Assembly (NCBI RefSeq): GCF_006636205.1
Contig: NZ_VIGB01000003.1
Coordinates: forward strand, 62,001-126,000
Origin: Kitasatospora acidiphila
GTDB taxonomy: Bacteria > Actinomycetota > Actinomycetes > Streptomycetales > Streptomycetaceae
Direction of reading: 5' to 3'
Length of the DNA: 64,000 nucleotides
The notes beneath the pieces were generated by a model that worked only from the letters and a program-made list of their open reading frames with translations, was not told where the DNA came from and searched no databases. The position numbers were made by a program, and so were the translations under genes. Below, one piece after another: positions 16,961 through 24,994 of this stretch; the stretch's first letter is position 1; each line of letters begins with the position of its first letter.

Positions 16961-18100
16961 CTAGCCGTTCCCGCCTGGCGCCCCGACCGGGCCGCCAGGG
17001 CGGGCAGGCCCGACCGGGCCGTTGGGGCGAGCCGACTCAACCGGGCCGTCAGGGCGAGCCGACTCAACCGGGCCGTTGGGGCGAGCCGACTCAACCGGGC
17101 CGTCAGGGCGAGCCGACTCAACCGGGCCGTTGGAGCGGGCCGACCCAACCGGGCCGTCAGGGCGGGCCGGCTCGGCCGGGCCGCCGGGACTGGCCTCGCC
17201 CGCCTGGGCGTTGGGTCCGGTCGTCCGCCGTGACAGCAGCCGGTACCCGATCCCACCGGACGCCAGCAGGCCGGCCAGCATCGCGATCAGCGAGACGCCG
17301 GGCCCGGACGCCCAGTGCACCTCGCCGGCCCGGCTGCCGAGCAGCACGCCCGCCACCACCGCCACCCCGGGCAGCGAGAGCAGTGCCGGGCGCAGCCTGG
17401 CCAGATCGTCCTCGACCAGTCCGCCGAGCACGCCGACGCCCAGGGCGAGCGCCCAGACTCCGAGGGCCTGGGCGTCCGCGCGGTCGACCCGCCAGGGCAG
17501 CAGGGCTCCCCAGAAGCCGGGCACGCCCAGCAGGCCCGCGCCGATCCCGAACCAGGAGGAGCCGAGCAGGGCCAGGAACGGCTTGGCCCAGCCCGGTATC
17601 GGCACGGTCCGCTCGCGCACGGGGGTGACGGGCGTGAGGTACTGCAGCAGCAGGCAGATCAGCGCGCCGAGGGCCAGCAGGGCGAGCACGCCGACCCAGC
17701 CGAGGCTGAACAGCACCAGCACGATCGAGCCGCCGTGGACGAGGTAGAGCCGGCCGCCGTTGACCAGGCTGACCGTCAGCAGGCCGAGCAGCACCACCGC
17801 GGTCGGCAGCATCAGGGTGCGGACCTCCTCCCAGCGCGTGGCCCGGCCGACCAGCAGCAGCCCGGGTGAGACGCCGAGCATCGCGGCGCCGACCAGTCCG
17901 GGGCTGAGCGGCCCGGCCGAGACCCAGGGCGTGAAGGCGTGCCCGGCCACCGCCACGGCGGCCATCAGCGCGCCGGTCAGGATGCTGACCACGGCAACCG
18001 TGCCCGCCAGGATCGGCACGCCGGGCGCCAGCCAGCGGCCGCCGCCATCGGGTGCCGCCGGTGTGCCGAGCTCGCCGCCGTCGTGGACCTGAGTGCTCAT
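16961..18100 (-). CDS. Membrane protein with a 9-residue tandem-repeat tail
   Basis: 379 residues. About nine hydrophobic segments occupy residues 25-300, followed by a soluble tail with seven 9-residue repeats of the form GPVESARPD/GPVESARPN. No catalytic motif is visible. Its ATG overlaps the TGA of the upstream DUF2306 gene by four bases, so the two are translationally coupled and probably act together in the membrane. An inverted repeat upstream of the pair suggests PadR control. The repeat tail is probably disordered. Confidence 0.8.
   Translation of the reverse strand: MSTQVHDGGELGTPAAPDGGGRWLAPGVPILAGTVAVVSILTGALMAAVAVAGHAFTPWVSAGPLSPGLVGAAMLGVSPGLLLVGRATRWEEVRTLMLPTAVVLLGLLTVSLVNGGRLYLVHGGSIVLVLFSLGWVGVLALLALGALICLLLQYLTPVTPVRERTVPIPGWAKPFLALLGSSWFGIGAGLLGVPGFWGALLPWRVDRADAQALGVWALALGVGVLGGLVEDDLARLRPALLSLPGVAVVAGVLLGSRAGEVHWASGPGVSLIAMLAGLLASGGIGYRLLSRRTTGPNAQAGEASPGGPAEPARPDGPVGSARSNGPVESARPDGPVESARPNGPVESARPDGPVESARPNGPVGPARPGGPVGAPGGNG
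16987..17175. repeat. Seven 27-bp tandem repeats (coding)
   Basis: Units start at 16987, 17014, 17041, 17068, 17095, 17122 and 17149, with a decayed eighth at 17176. Central units alternate between CCGTCAGGG and CCGTTGGGG, giving a 54-bp higher-order period and alternating Asp and Asn. This indicates recent pairwise duplication. Confidence 0.9.
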
Positions 18101-19281
18101 CGGTTCTCCATCCGGACAGGTGAGTTGAGGGTGCGTGACGGGCGGTCGGGTACGGCCCGGCGAACCACCTCGCGGCCGTACAGGACGCGCATGGTGACCA
18201 CCGCGGTGGCCCAGAAGCCGAGCAGGCCGCAGCCGATGGACACGCCCGCGGTGAGCGCGGTGGGCCGGTCCAGCCCGAGGTAGCGCTCGAACGGCACGGC
18301 GAGGGCGACCGAGACCGCGGGGGCCAGGGCGAGTCCGACCAGGTGCAGCCGCCACTCCTCGCGGGCCCAGGGCCGCCCGGTGCGTCCGGCGCGCCGGGCC
18401 TGCCGCGCCATGACGGCCCAGGTGGCCAGGTAGGGCACCAGGTAGGCGAGGAGCAGCCGGCGGCCGCCGGCGCCCCAGCCGAGGTACTGCGAGCTGATCC
18501 AGCCGAGCCCGGCCGCACCCACCAGTTGGGCGGCGACCAGCACCGGGACGGGCGCCCAACTGCCGGTCACGCCCGGGAGGTTGGATCGCCGGTCCAGGAG
18601 CCGGGAGGCGACCAGGGCCCCGAAGACCACCACCGAGCCCAGGTGCATGACGGCGATCCGGTTGATCTCGGCCACCGACAGCCCGGGGAAGACGAAGGGC
18701 AGCACCGTCCACTCCAGGCGGAGCAGCGGCGCGGTCGTCAAGTAGCCGTAGCAGAGCAGCATCCAGCGCTGGTGCAGGTCGGGCCGGCGGGTGAGGGCGG
18801 CGATGACGCCCATGGTGGCGCTGAGCACGGTGCCGACCAGGATGGTGGCGAGCACGATCCAGAAGGTCGGACCGCTGAAGGCGTCGGCCGGCCGGGTGCG
18901 CAGCAGGTAGTCTGCGGCGCCGGCCATCGAGGCGTAGACGGTGGCGGTGAACAGCACGCCCATGGCTCGGTGCAGCCGGATCCGGCGCCGTACCGCGCTG
19001 AGCAGTTGGACCGGGCCGAGCACCATCAGCAGGCCGCCGAGCACGGAGTGGACGACCATCGCGGCCAGGCTGTGCCGGTAGGGGCCGATCCGGTCGGCGA
19101 AGGCGTCGGAGACGTACCGCTGGGAGACGGTGTGGGCGAGCAGCCACTGTCCGATCGCGGGCGCGCCGGGATGCGCGTAGGGCCACAGTTCGGTGGCGGC
19201 GATCGGCGCGTAGCCGAGGCAGAGCAGCACCAGGGCGAGCAGGGCCACCCGGGGCCAGGCGATGGTCCGGAGCCGGTTCAC
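18097..19281 (-). CDS. DUF2306-type integral membrane protein
   Basis: 394 residues with about ten hydrophobic segments. The conserved motif RIRLHRAMGVLF (around residue 105) and repeated membrane histidines are typical of DUF2306 proteins, some related to haem-containing membrane domains. Function is not established. It heads a two-gene coupled unit. A perfect inverted repeat at 19297-19315, 16 bp upstream of its start, is the likely operator of the neighbouring PadR gene at 19434. Confidence 0.82.
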   Translation of the reverse strand: MNRLRTIAWPRVALLALVLLCLGYAPIAATELWPYAHPGAPAIGQWLLAHTVSQRYVSDAFADRIGPYRHSLAAMVVHSVLGGLLMVLGPVQLLSAVRRRIRLHRAMGVLFTATVYASMAGAADYLLRTRPADAFSGPTFWIVLATILVGTVLSATMGVIAALTRRPDLHQRWMLLCYGYLTTAPLLRLEWTVLPFVFPGLSVAEINRIAVMHLGSVVVFGALVASRLLDRRSNLPGVTGSWAPVPVLVAAQLVGAAGLGWISSQYLGWGAGGRRLLLAYLVPYLATWAVMARQARRAGRTGRPWAREEWRLHLVGLALAPAVSVALAVPFERYLGLDRPTALTAGVSIGCGLLGFWATAVVTMRVLYGREVVRRAVPDRPSRTLNSPVRMENR

Positions 19282-19296
19282 GACAGCACCCCTTCA

Positions 19297-19315
19297 ATAG
19301 TCCTCTCTGGACTAT
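19297..19315. promoter_or_regulatory. Perfect inverted repeat upstream of DUF2306 gene
   Basis: ATAGTCC-TCTCT-GGACTAT, 7-bp perfect arms with a 5-nt spacer, lies just upstream of the DUF2306 start. The PadR gene at 19434-19949 is the nearest regulator and the probable ligand. Confidence 0.65.
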
Positions 19316-19433
19316 CGAGAAGGTAGCGCCGGGCCCGGCCGGGGTCAACGGGTCGCGGGCCGCCGGGTGTTCGGCACTTCGGCTGTTCGGCTGTTCAGTT
19401 GTTCGGCTGTTCAGTTGTCCGAGTGGAGGGCCG

Positions 19434-19949
19434 TCAGGGTTCGCGCCGCTCGACCCACTGCCAGAAGTCGACCATCATCCGCTCGTAGCGGATGCCGAAC
19501 TCCAGCGCCTCGCGCTGCCCCCGGGTCAGCTGGTCGCCGACGCTCTCGGCCAGGCCCTCGTACTCGACCAGGGTGGCCTGGTGCTCGACCACCTGAGTGG
19601 GCGCCAGCACCTTGGGCCGGCCACCGAACCAGAGCTTGAGGATGCCGCGTTCGCGGGCCTCCACGGGCACGAACTCCGGGTCGGCCAGCCATTTCGCCAG
19701 TGCTTCGCGCCCGGCGTCGGTCAGGGCCAGCACCCGCCGGTTGCGTCCCCCCTCCTGCCGCACCTGGCAGACCAGTCCGGCCTCGGTCAGCCGCTCGCAC
19801 TGTACGTACACCTGCGCGTGCGGGACCGACCAGAACGGCGCAACGGTGCGCGCCGCCTCCACCTTGACGTCGTACGGGCTGGCCTCGCCCAGGCTGTCGA
19901 TGATGCCGAGCACGAGGTAGGAGGGCGTGGTCAAGCGGGTCTCTGCCAT
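19434..19949 (-). CDS. PadR-family regulator with Vir-type C-terminal domain
   Basis: 171 residues: winged helix (TPSYLVLGIIDSLGEASPYDVKVEA; HAQVYVQCERLTEAGLV) followed by the helical C-terminal PadR domain with FVPVEARERGILKLWFGG. I chose the internal ATG at 19949 (MAETRLTTPSYLVLG) because this is the family N-terminus. It lies upstream of and co-directional with the DUF2306 operon, 119 bp before the operator-like repeat. Confidence 0.9.
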   Translation of the reverse strand: MAETRLTTPSYLVLGIIDSLGEASPYDVKVEAARTVAPFWSVPHAQVYVQCERLTEAGLVCQVRQEGGRNRRVLALTDAGREALAKWLADPEFVPVEARERGILKLWFGGRPKVLAPTQVVEHQATLVEYEGLAESVGDQLTRGQREALEFGIRYERMMVDFWQWVERREP

Positions 19950-20086
19950 GCGGCGACCGTATCGCGGGGTGGTTGGCGGCCGGACGGCAACCGCTCGAAG
20001 CCGGCTGCCCGGAACAGCGTTCAAGGAGCGCCGTCCCGATCCCTTGCATGACGCCCGCGAGCACGCTTGGATCACCTGGGCACCAC

Positions 20087-20111
20087 AAGTCACCCCATGC
20101 ATTGGTGACTT
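20087..20111. promoter_or_regulatory. Perfect 8-9-8 inverted repeat upstream of secreted peptide
   Basis: AAGTCACC (20087-20094), a 9-nt spacer, and GGTGACTT (20104-20111) form a perfect dyad ending 31 bp before the peptide start. The AT-richer TTCACTATTCT follows directly and may contain the -10 box, so the dyad is well placed as an operator. Confidence 0.6.
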
Positions 20112-20142
20112 CACTATTCTCGCAACTGTCCCGGGGGTCACC

Positions 20143-20292
20143 ATGAAGAAGGTTCTCGCCATGCTGCTCGGCACCGCCTGCGGGCTCGTCCTCGCGCTGA
20201 GCGGCGCCGGCTGGGTCGCGTCGTCCGCACCCGCCGCGGTCGTCAACACGCTGCCCCAGGACGGCGGGGGCATCGGCCAGGGCTGCTGCTGA
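20143..20292 (+). CDS. Small secreted peptide ending Gly-Cys-Cys
   Basis: 49 residues: Lys-Lys n-region, hydrophobic core (VLAMLLGTACGLVLALSG), and a cleavable signal ending near SSAPA, leaving a mature peptide of about 18 residues (AVVNTLPQDGGGIGQGCC). The adjacent C-terminal cysteines suggest a disulfide, a lipid or metal ligand, or a modified peptide. The ORF is inside a longer open frame; I chose the ATG at 20143 because it makes a canonical signal peptide and is preceded by GGGGGTCACC. The next gene starts 49 bp later on the same strand. No family recognised. Confidence 0.65.
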   Translation: MKKVLAMLLGTACGLVLALSGAGWVASSAPAAVVNTLPQDGGGIGQGCC

Positions 20293-20341
20293 CCACCGGT
20301 AGCCTCGGGAGGCCCGGCTCCCGACTCCCAGGAGGCAGTTG

Positions 20342-21106
20342 ATGGCGGTTCAGCTCGAACGGCGCGGACCGGTCACGGTGATCAGCCTCGATCGACCCGA
20401 GGTGCGCAACGCGGTCGACGCCGAGCACGCCGCGCTGCTCACCGAGGCGTTCCAGTCCTTCGACGCCGATCCGCGGGCGGCCGTCGCCGTGCTGCACGGC
20501 CGCGGCGGGACGTTCTGCGCCGGCGCCGACCTCAAGGCGGTGGCGCGCGGCGAGGTGGTGGTGGGCGCGCCCGGCGAGGGGCCGGCCGGGATGGGGCCCA
20601 CCCGGTTGCGGCTGGGCAAGCCGGTGATCGCGGCCGTGGAGGGCCACGCGGTCGCCGGCGGCCTGGAGCTGGCGATCTGGGCGGATCTGCGGGTGGCTGC
20701 GCCGGACGCGGTGTTCGGGGTGTTCTGCCGCCGCTGGGGTGTGCCGCTGATCGACGGCGGCACGGTCCGGCTGCCGCGCCTGATCGGCGAGTCCCACGCT
20801 CTCGACATGATCCTCACCGGGCGGCCGGTCGGGGCCGAGGAGGCGCTGCGGATCGGCCTGGCCAACCGGCTCAGCGCCCCCGGTGCGGCGCTGTCGGAGG
20901 CGGTCGCGCTGGCCGAGCAGTTGGCCGGCTTTCCGCAGACCTGCCTGCGCCAGGACCGGTTGTCGCTCTACGAGCAGCACGGGCTGCCGCTGGGGCAGGC
21001 GCTCGCCAACGAGTGGCGGCACGGCGAGGTCTCGCTGGCCACCGACACGGTGGCGGGCGCCAGCCGCTTCGCCCAGGGCAGCGGGCGGCACGGGGCCTTC
21101 GACTAG
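20342..21106 (+). CDS. Enoyl-CoA hydratase/isomerase family protein
   Basis: 254 residues of the crotonase fold: FCAGADLKA (oxyanion-hole segment, about residue 60), EGHAVAGGLELAIWADLRVA (about 100), and RRWGVPLIDGGTVRLPRLIG (about 135). The Asp in LIDGG and the Glu of the GGLELA helix are in the usual places for a hydratase. It acts on an acyl-CoA, probably in fatty-acid or aromatic breakdown. GGAGGCAGTTG precedes the ATG at 20342. No beta-oxidation partner is adjacent. Confidence 0.92.
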   Translation: MAVQLERRGPVTVISLDRPEVRNAVDAEHAALLTEAFQSFDADPRAAVAVLHGRGGTFCAGADLKAVARGEVVVGAPGEGPAGMGPTRLRLGKPVIAAVEGHAVAGGLELAIWADLRVAAPDAVFGVFCRRWGVPLIDGGTVRLPRLIGESHALDMILTGRPVGAEEALRIGLANRLSAPGAALSEAVALAEQLAGFPQTCLRQDRLSLYEQHGLPLGQALANEWRHGEVSLATDTVAGASRFAQGSGRHGAFD

Positions 21107-21181
21107 CGGCAGTTCGTACCAGCGTCATGGCTGAACCTCCCGTACGGGGAGTTCCTATGCTCCGGCCGAACGAGGAGGAGC

Positions 21182-22687
21182 ATGATGATCGCTTTTGTCC
21201 TGGTGTCCGAGGCCCACACCGGCGGCTGGATCTGGCGCGAGACGGCGGACCGGCTGCGGGCGGCCGGCTTCGGCGCCCATCCGGTGACGCTCACCGGGCT
21301 CGGCCACCGCCGCCATCTCGCGGGTCCGGACACGGATCTGGCCACTCACGTCGAGGACGTGGTGCAGCTGATCGACCATCTGCCCGAGGAGCAGGTGGTG
21401 CTGGTCGGCCACGGCTACGGCATCCACCCGGCGGTGGGCGCGGCCGACCGGCGCCGCGAGCGGATCGCCCGGGTCGTCTACCTGGATGTCGGGCTGCCGC
21501 GCGACGGCGCGCCCGCGCTGGCCCTGGTGCCCGACCACACCTTGCACGACCGGCTGCGCCAGGATCCGCAGGCCGGCCCGATCCCGGCGCCGGCGCTGGA
21601 CCAGTGGTCGCGCTGGGGCAGCACCGCCGGGGTGCCGCTGCCGGCCCTGGAGCGGCTCACCCGGCTGGCCGCCCCGCAGCCCGTACGCACCCTCACCCAG
21701 CCGCTGCGGATCGGCGCCCCGGATCGGCCGATCCCGGCGACCACCGGCGTCCTGTGCAGTGCCAACGGTTCGACCATTGCCATGCTGGAGACCCGACTGG
21801 GCTTCGGCGACCCGCAGTTGCGGGCCCTGGTCGATCCCCGGGTGACCTTCTTCGAGTTGGACACCGGCCACTGGCCGATGCTGTCCTGCCCCGAGGAGCT
21901 GGCGGACACGCTCCGCCGGGCGGCGGCCGGCGAGGGCCATCGGCTGACCCTGCCCGCCGAGCCCGACCGGCCTGCGGAGTTCCTGCTGCCGGTGCCCGAG
22001 CGGCCCCGGGAGCGGATCGGCCGGGTCGACCTGTATCTGCCCGACGGCGCGTCAACGGAGCCCCGCCCGGCGGTGGTCTTCGTGCACGGCGGGCCGGTTC
22101 CCGAGAGCATGCGGCCGACACCGAGGGACTGGCCGGCCTTCGTCGGCTACGGCAGCTATGCGGCGAGCCTCGGCGTGGTCGGGGTGACCTTGGACCACCG
22201 GCTGCACGAGCCGGCCGACTTCGGGCGGGCCGCGCAGGACGTCGCCGAGGCGGTGGAGCTGGTCCGGGCGGACCCCCGGGTCGATCCGGACCGGATCGCG
22301 CTCTGGGCCTTCTCCGGCGGCGGACTGCTCACCGCGGACTGGTTGGCCGCTCCCCCGCCGTGGCTGCGCTGCCTGGCCGCCTCCTATCCGGTATTGGCGC
22401 CGCCGCCGAGCTGGGGAGCCGTCGACTCCCGGTTCCGTCCGGCGCAGGCGGTGGCGAAGGCGGGCCGACTGCCGCTGGTCCTGACCCGGGTGGGCCTGGA
22501 GGACCCGGCGTTCGCGGCCTCCGTCGGGGAGTTCCTGGCTGCCGCCGAACAGTGCGGCGCGGACGTCGAGTTGGTGGACCTGCCCGGCACCCGCCACGGC
22601 TTCGAGACCACGGACCACACCGAGGAGGCCCGCGAGGGCGTGCGGCGGGCGATGGCGGCGGTGCTGACGCGGCTGACCGAGAGCTGA
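21182..22687 (+). CDS. Tandem alpha/beta hydrolase with a degenerate first domain
   Basis: 501 residues with two alpha/beta-hydrolase domains. The first (about 1-260) resembles plant SABP2-like esterases, but the nucleophile elbow reads VGHGYG with Gly78 where Ser is expected, so it is probably inactive. The second (about 270-500) has the oxyanion region FVHGGPVPES, the elbow AFSGGG (Ser near 377) and a C-terminal RHGFET His, resembling dienelactone-type hydrolases. AACGAGGAGGAGC precedes two ATG codons (21182, 21185). Substrate unknown. The fused layout suggests the first domain became a binding or regulatory module. Confidence 0.88.
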   Translation: MMIAFVLVSEAHTGGWIWRETADRLRAAGFGAHPVTLTGLGHRRHLAGPDTDLATHVEDVVQLIDHLPEEQVVLVGHGYGIHPAVGAADRRRERIARVVYLDVGLPRDGAPALALVPDHTLHDRLRQDPQAGPIPAPALDQWSRWGSTAGVPLPALERLTRLAAPQPVRTLTQPLRIGAPDRPIPATTGVLCSANGSTIAMLETRLGFGDPQLRALVDPRVTFFELDTGHWPMLSCPEELADTLRRAAAGEGHRLTLPAEPDRPAEFLLPVPERPRERIGRVDLYLPDGASTEPRPAVVFVHGGPVPESMRPTPRDWPAFVGYGSYAASLGVVGVTLDHRLHEPADFGRAAQDVAEAVELVRADPRVDPDRIALWAFSGGGLLTADWLAAPPPWLRCLAASYPVLAPPPSWGAVDSRFRPAQAVAKAGRLPLVLTRVGLEDPAFAASVGEFLAAAEQCGADVELVDLPGTRHGFETTDHTEEAREGVRRAMAAVLTRLTES

Positions 22688-22712
22688 CCCCCAGAGCCGA
22701 CCCCCAGTTAAG

Positions 22713-22762
22713 TTGACCACCCGGTCCGGTTGTCGTAGCGTCAGCAACCTGACCGGGTGGTC
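22713..22762 (+). promoter_or_regulatory. Promoter and long operator of the reductase gene
   Basis: TTGACC (22713-22718) and TAGCGT (22736-22741) are spaced 17 bp. A perfect 12-bp inverted repeat, GACCACCCGGTC at 22715-22726 and GACCGGGTGGTC at 22751-22762, brackets the -10 box. A direct repeat GGTCCGGTTG occurs at 22723 and 22759. No TetR gene is adjacent to supply the cognate repressor. Confidence 0.7.
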
Positions 22763-22790
22763 CGGTTGGCTGCTTCTTGGGGGATCCCAC

Positions 22791-23798
22791 GTGAACGATG
22801 TGATGACGGCCGTGATCGCGCGCGACTACGGCCCGCCCGAGCAGTTCGCACTGGCCGAACCGCCGATACCGCACGCGGGGCCCGGGCAGCTCCAGGTGCG
22901 GGTGGCCGCGGCCTCGCTCAACCCGGCGGACCTGGTGCTGCCCGGCGGCGACTTCCGCGACACGCTGGAGCTGCCGTTCCCGCACGTCCCCGGCAACAAC
23001 TTCGCCGGGACCGTCACCGAGGTGGGGCCCGGGGTCACCGGGTACGCGGTGGGCGACGAGGTGTTCGGGCTGGCACTCCCCCGGGTGCTGCGCCCGATGG
23101 CGGACCCGGCGCGCCCGAGCCTGGGCACCGGAATGCTCGCGCGGTACGCGGTGGTCGAGGCGGACACACCGCTCATCGCGCACCGTCCGAGCGCCGTGTC
23201 CACCACCCAGGCGGCCGCGCTCGCCACCGCCGGTCTCACCGCGCTGGCGCTACTCGCCCAGGCCGAGGTGCTACCCGGCGAGCGGGTCCTGGTGGTGGGC
23301 GCCGGCGGCGGGGTCGGCACCACCCTGCTGCCGCCGCTGGCTGCCGCCGGGGCGCACGTCATCGCGACCGGCACCGCCGAGGAGACCGCGCTGCTGCGCC
23401 GGTTGGGGGCCGCGGAGGTCATCGACTACCGGCACGCGGACGTTCCGGCGGCGGTGCGGGCGAGCCATCCCGACGGCGTGGACGCCGTGCTCAACCTGGC
23501 GCTGCCCAGCGACCGGCTCACCGGGCTCGGCAGCACCCTGCGCGGCGGCGGCCGGCTGCTCACCATCACCTTCCCGCCGCCCGGCGAGGACGCGGCGGGC
23601 CGACCGGACGTCACCGTGACCCTGGTCCTCGACATGGCGGGCCGGCTCGCCACCATGCGCGATGTCGCCGAGGAGGCCGCCGCGGGCCGGCTGCGCGCCA
23701 CCGTGGGCCGCAGCTACCCGTTCGCCGAAGCGGTGGCCGCCTGCACCGACTTCGCCCGGCGGCACACCACCGGCAAGCTGGTGGTGACGCTGGACTGA
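22791..23798 (+). CDS. Zinc-free medium-chain reductase (quinone oxidoreductase-like)
   Basis: 335 residues of the MDR superfamily, NADPH-dependent quinone or enoyl reductase type. The catalytic domain shows HVPGNNFAGTV (about 64-74), and the cofactor domain shows VLVVGAGGGVGTTLLPPLAAAGAHVIATG (residues about 165-193, shown here only as the GxGxxG landmark). Zinc-ligand cysteines are absent. The GTG at 22791 has GGGGGA 8 nt upstream; the ATG at 22803 lacks one. The operator-rich promoter suggests induction by a xenobiotic. Its stop lies in the palindrome 23796-23808. Confidence 0.9.
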   Translation: MNDVMTAVIARDYGPPEQFALAEPPIPHAGPGQLQVRVAAASLNPADLVLPGGDFRDTLELPFPHVPGNNFAGTVTEVGPGVTGYAVGDEVFGLALPRVLRPMADPARPSLGTGMLARYAVVEADTPLIAHRPSAVSTTQAAALATAGLTALALLAQAEVLPGERVLVVGAGGGVGTTLLPPLAAAGAHVIATGTAEETALLRRLGAAEVIDYRHADVPAAVRASHPDGVDAVLNLALPSDRLTGLGSTLRGGGRLLTITFPPPGEDAAGRPDVTVTLVLDMAGRLATMRDVAEEAAAGRLRATVGRSYPFAEAVAACTDFARRHTTGKLVVTLD

Positions 23799-23805
23799 CG
23801 GACCG

Positions 23806-23862
23806 TCACCATTGGACTGCCCCTCGATTGGCGCCGGTCACCAGGGCGATGGTCTCGTTCAT
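23806..23862 (-). pseudogene. Relic of a short-chain dehydrogenase N-terminus
   Basis: An 18-codon frame reads MNETIALVTGANRGAVQW. The VTGANRG segment is the first Rossmann motif of short-chain dehydrogenases, which should continue IG and about 230 more residues. Here it ends in TGA within the palindrome at 23796-23808. It is divergent from the LysR gene at 23977, the common LysR/SDR arrangement, so the remainder of the regulated gene was probably deleted. Confidence 0.6.
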
Positions 23863-23976
23863 GGCTCGACTGGACCAGCGGGCGCCACCATCGGCCGGAG
23901 CGTTGCGGGTATCGCTCGACAGCCTGGCCGGCCACCGCGCGCCCCGGGTCGGCGGCGGGCGTGCGAGGATCGCTGG

Positions 23977-24912
23977 ATGGAACGCGTCGAGACCCGGGAA
24001 CTGGCCTACTTCCGCGCGGTGGCCGAGGAGTTGCACATCGGGCGGGCGGCCGCCCGGCTGGGGATCGCCCAGCCGCCGCTCTCCCGGGCGGTCCGGCAGC
24101 TGGAGCGCCGCCTCGGTGTGGAGCTGCTGGTCCGGCATGCGGGCGGGGTGCGGCTCACCCCGGCGGGCGAGGTGCTGGCGCGCGAGGCGGTCACCGTGCT
24201 GGACGCGGCCGAGGCCGCGGTGCGGCGGACCAAGCGGGCGGCGGAGCGGGAAGCCCGGCTGGTGGTGGTGCTGAAGCCGGGTGGGGACTCGGATCTGCTG
24301 CCCGAGATCCTGGCGGCCTATCCCGACGACCCGGCCGCCGTGCCGGTCGATTTCAAGGTCTGCGACCAGGACGAGCGGGTGGCCGCGCTGCGGGACGGCT
24401 CGGCGGATGTGGCGTTCCTGCACCATCCGGCCGAGGACTTCACCGGTCTCGACGTCGAACCGCTGCTGGAGGAGCAGCTGTTGGCGGTACTGCCGAGCAA
24501 CCATCGGCTGGCGGGCCGTCAGGAGCTGTACCTGGCCGACCTGGTCGGCGAACCGGTCGCCCGCTGGCGCGGCCGGCCCGCGCTCTACGGCAAGGGGCCC
24601 GAGGTGCGGGACGCCGCGCAGTTGATGCAGTTGATCACGCTGGGCCAGGCGGTGGCGGTGGTGCCGGAGTCGGTGCGCACCCAACTGCGCAGCGGCCTGG
24701 TCTGCGTCCCGGTCGGCGACGCACCGCCGGCCACCGTGGTGCTGGCCTGGCCGGAGTGGAGCACCTCGCCGGCGCTGGCGGCCTTCGTCCGGGTGGCGGC
24801 CCAGGTGGCGGCGCGTCGGTTGCCCAGGCCTTCGGCGCTGGGTAGAGTCGAATTCGTGACTGCCGGGTCGGCCTTGGGCCACACACGAGTTGGGTTCCCG
24901 GCCTCGGCGTGA
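23977..24912 (+). CDS. LysR-family transcriptional regulator
   Basis: 311 residues: winged helix-turn-helix at about residues 5-62 (AYFRAVAEELHIGRAAARLG; PPLSRAVRQLERRLGVELL) and a periplasmic-binding-fold effector domain. In this family the target is usually the divergent gene; here that is only the SDR relic at 23806-23862, so the regulator may now be orphaned or act elsewhere. The ATG at 23977 yields a canonical LysR N-terminus. Confidence 0.92.
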   Translation: MERVETRELAYFRAVAEELHIGRAAARLGIAQPPLSRAVRQLERRLGVELLVRHAGGVRLTPAGEVLAREAVTVLDAAEAAVRRTKRAAEREARLVVVLKPGGDSDLLPEILAAYPDDPAAVPVDFKVCDQDERVAALRDGSADVAFLHHPAEDFTGLDVEPLLEEQLLAVLPSNHRLAGRQELYLADLVGEPVARWRGRPALYGKGPEVRDAAQLMQLITLGQAVAVVPESVRTQLRSGLVCVPVGDAPPATVVLAWPEWSTSPALAAFVRVAAQVAARRLPRPSALGRVEFVTAGSALGHTRVGFPASA

Positions 24913-24994
24913 GCGCGAGGCGGGCCAGGGGCCCGCCATTTCCAGGTTCTGTTCCTCGCTTCCAACAGCACTCCCAGACCTGGAGAATTTTCTG

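Noticed and set aside
16987..17190. CRISPR-like array
   Set aside because: The repeats are contiguous 27-bp coding units without spacers and stay in frame with the membrane protein.
16961..19348. Single long minus-strand protein joining the two membrane-protein genes
   Set aside because: Two overlapping frames with ATGA coupling give two proteins with normal N-termini; the joined frame runs through the DUF2306 gene in the wrong phase.
20143..20292. Lanthipeptide precursor reading of the secreted peptide
   Set aside because: It has a Sec signal peptide and few Ser/Thr in the mature part, unlike lanthipeptide leaders; kept only as a secreted peptide.
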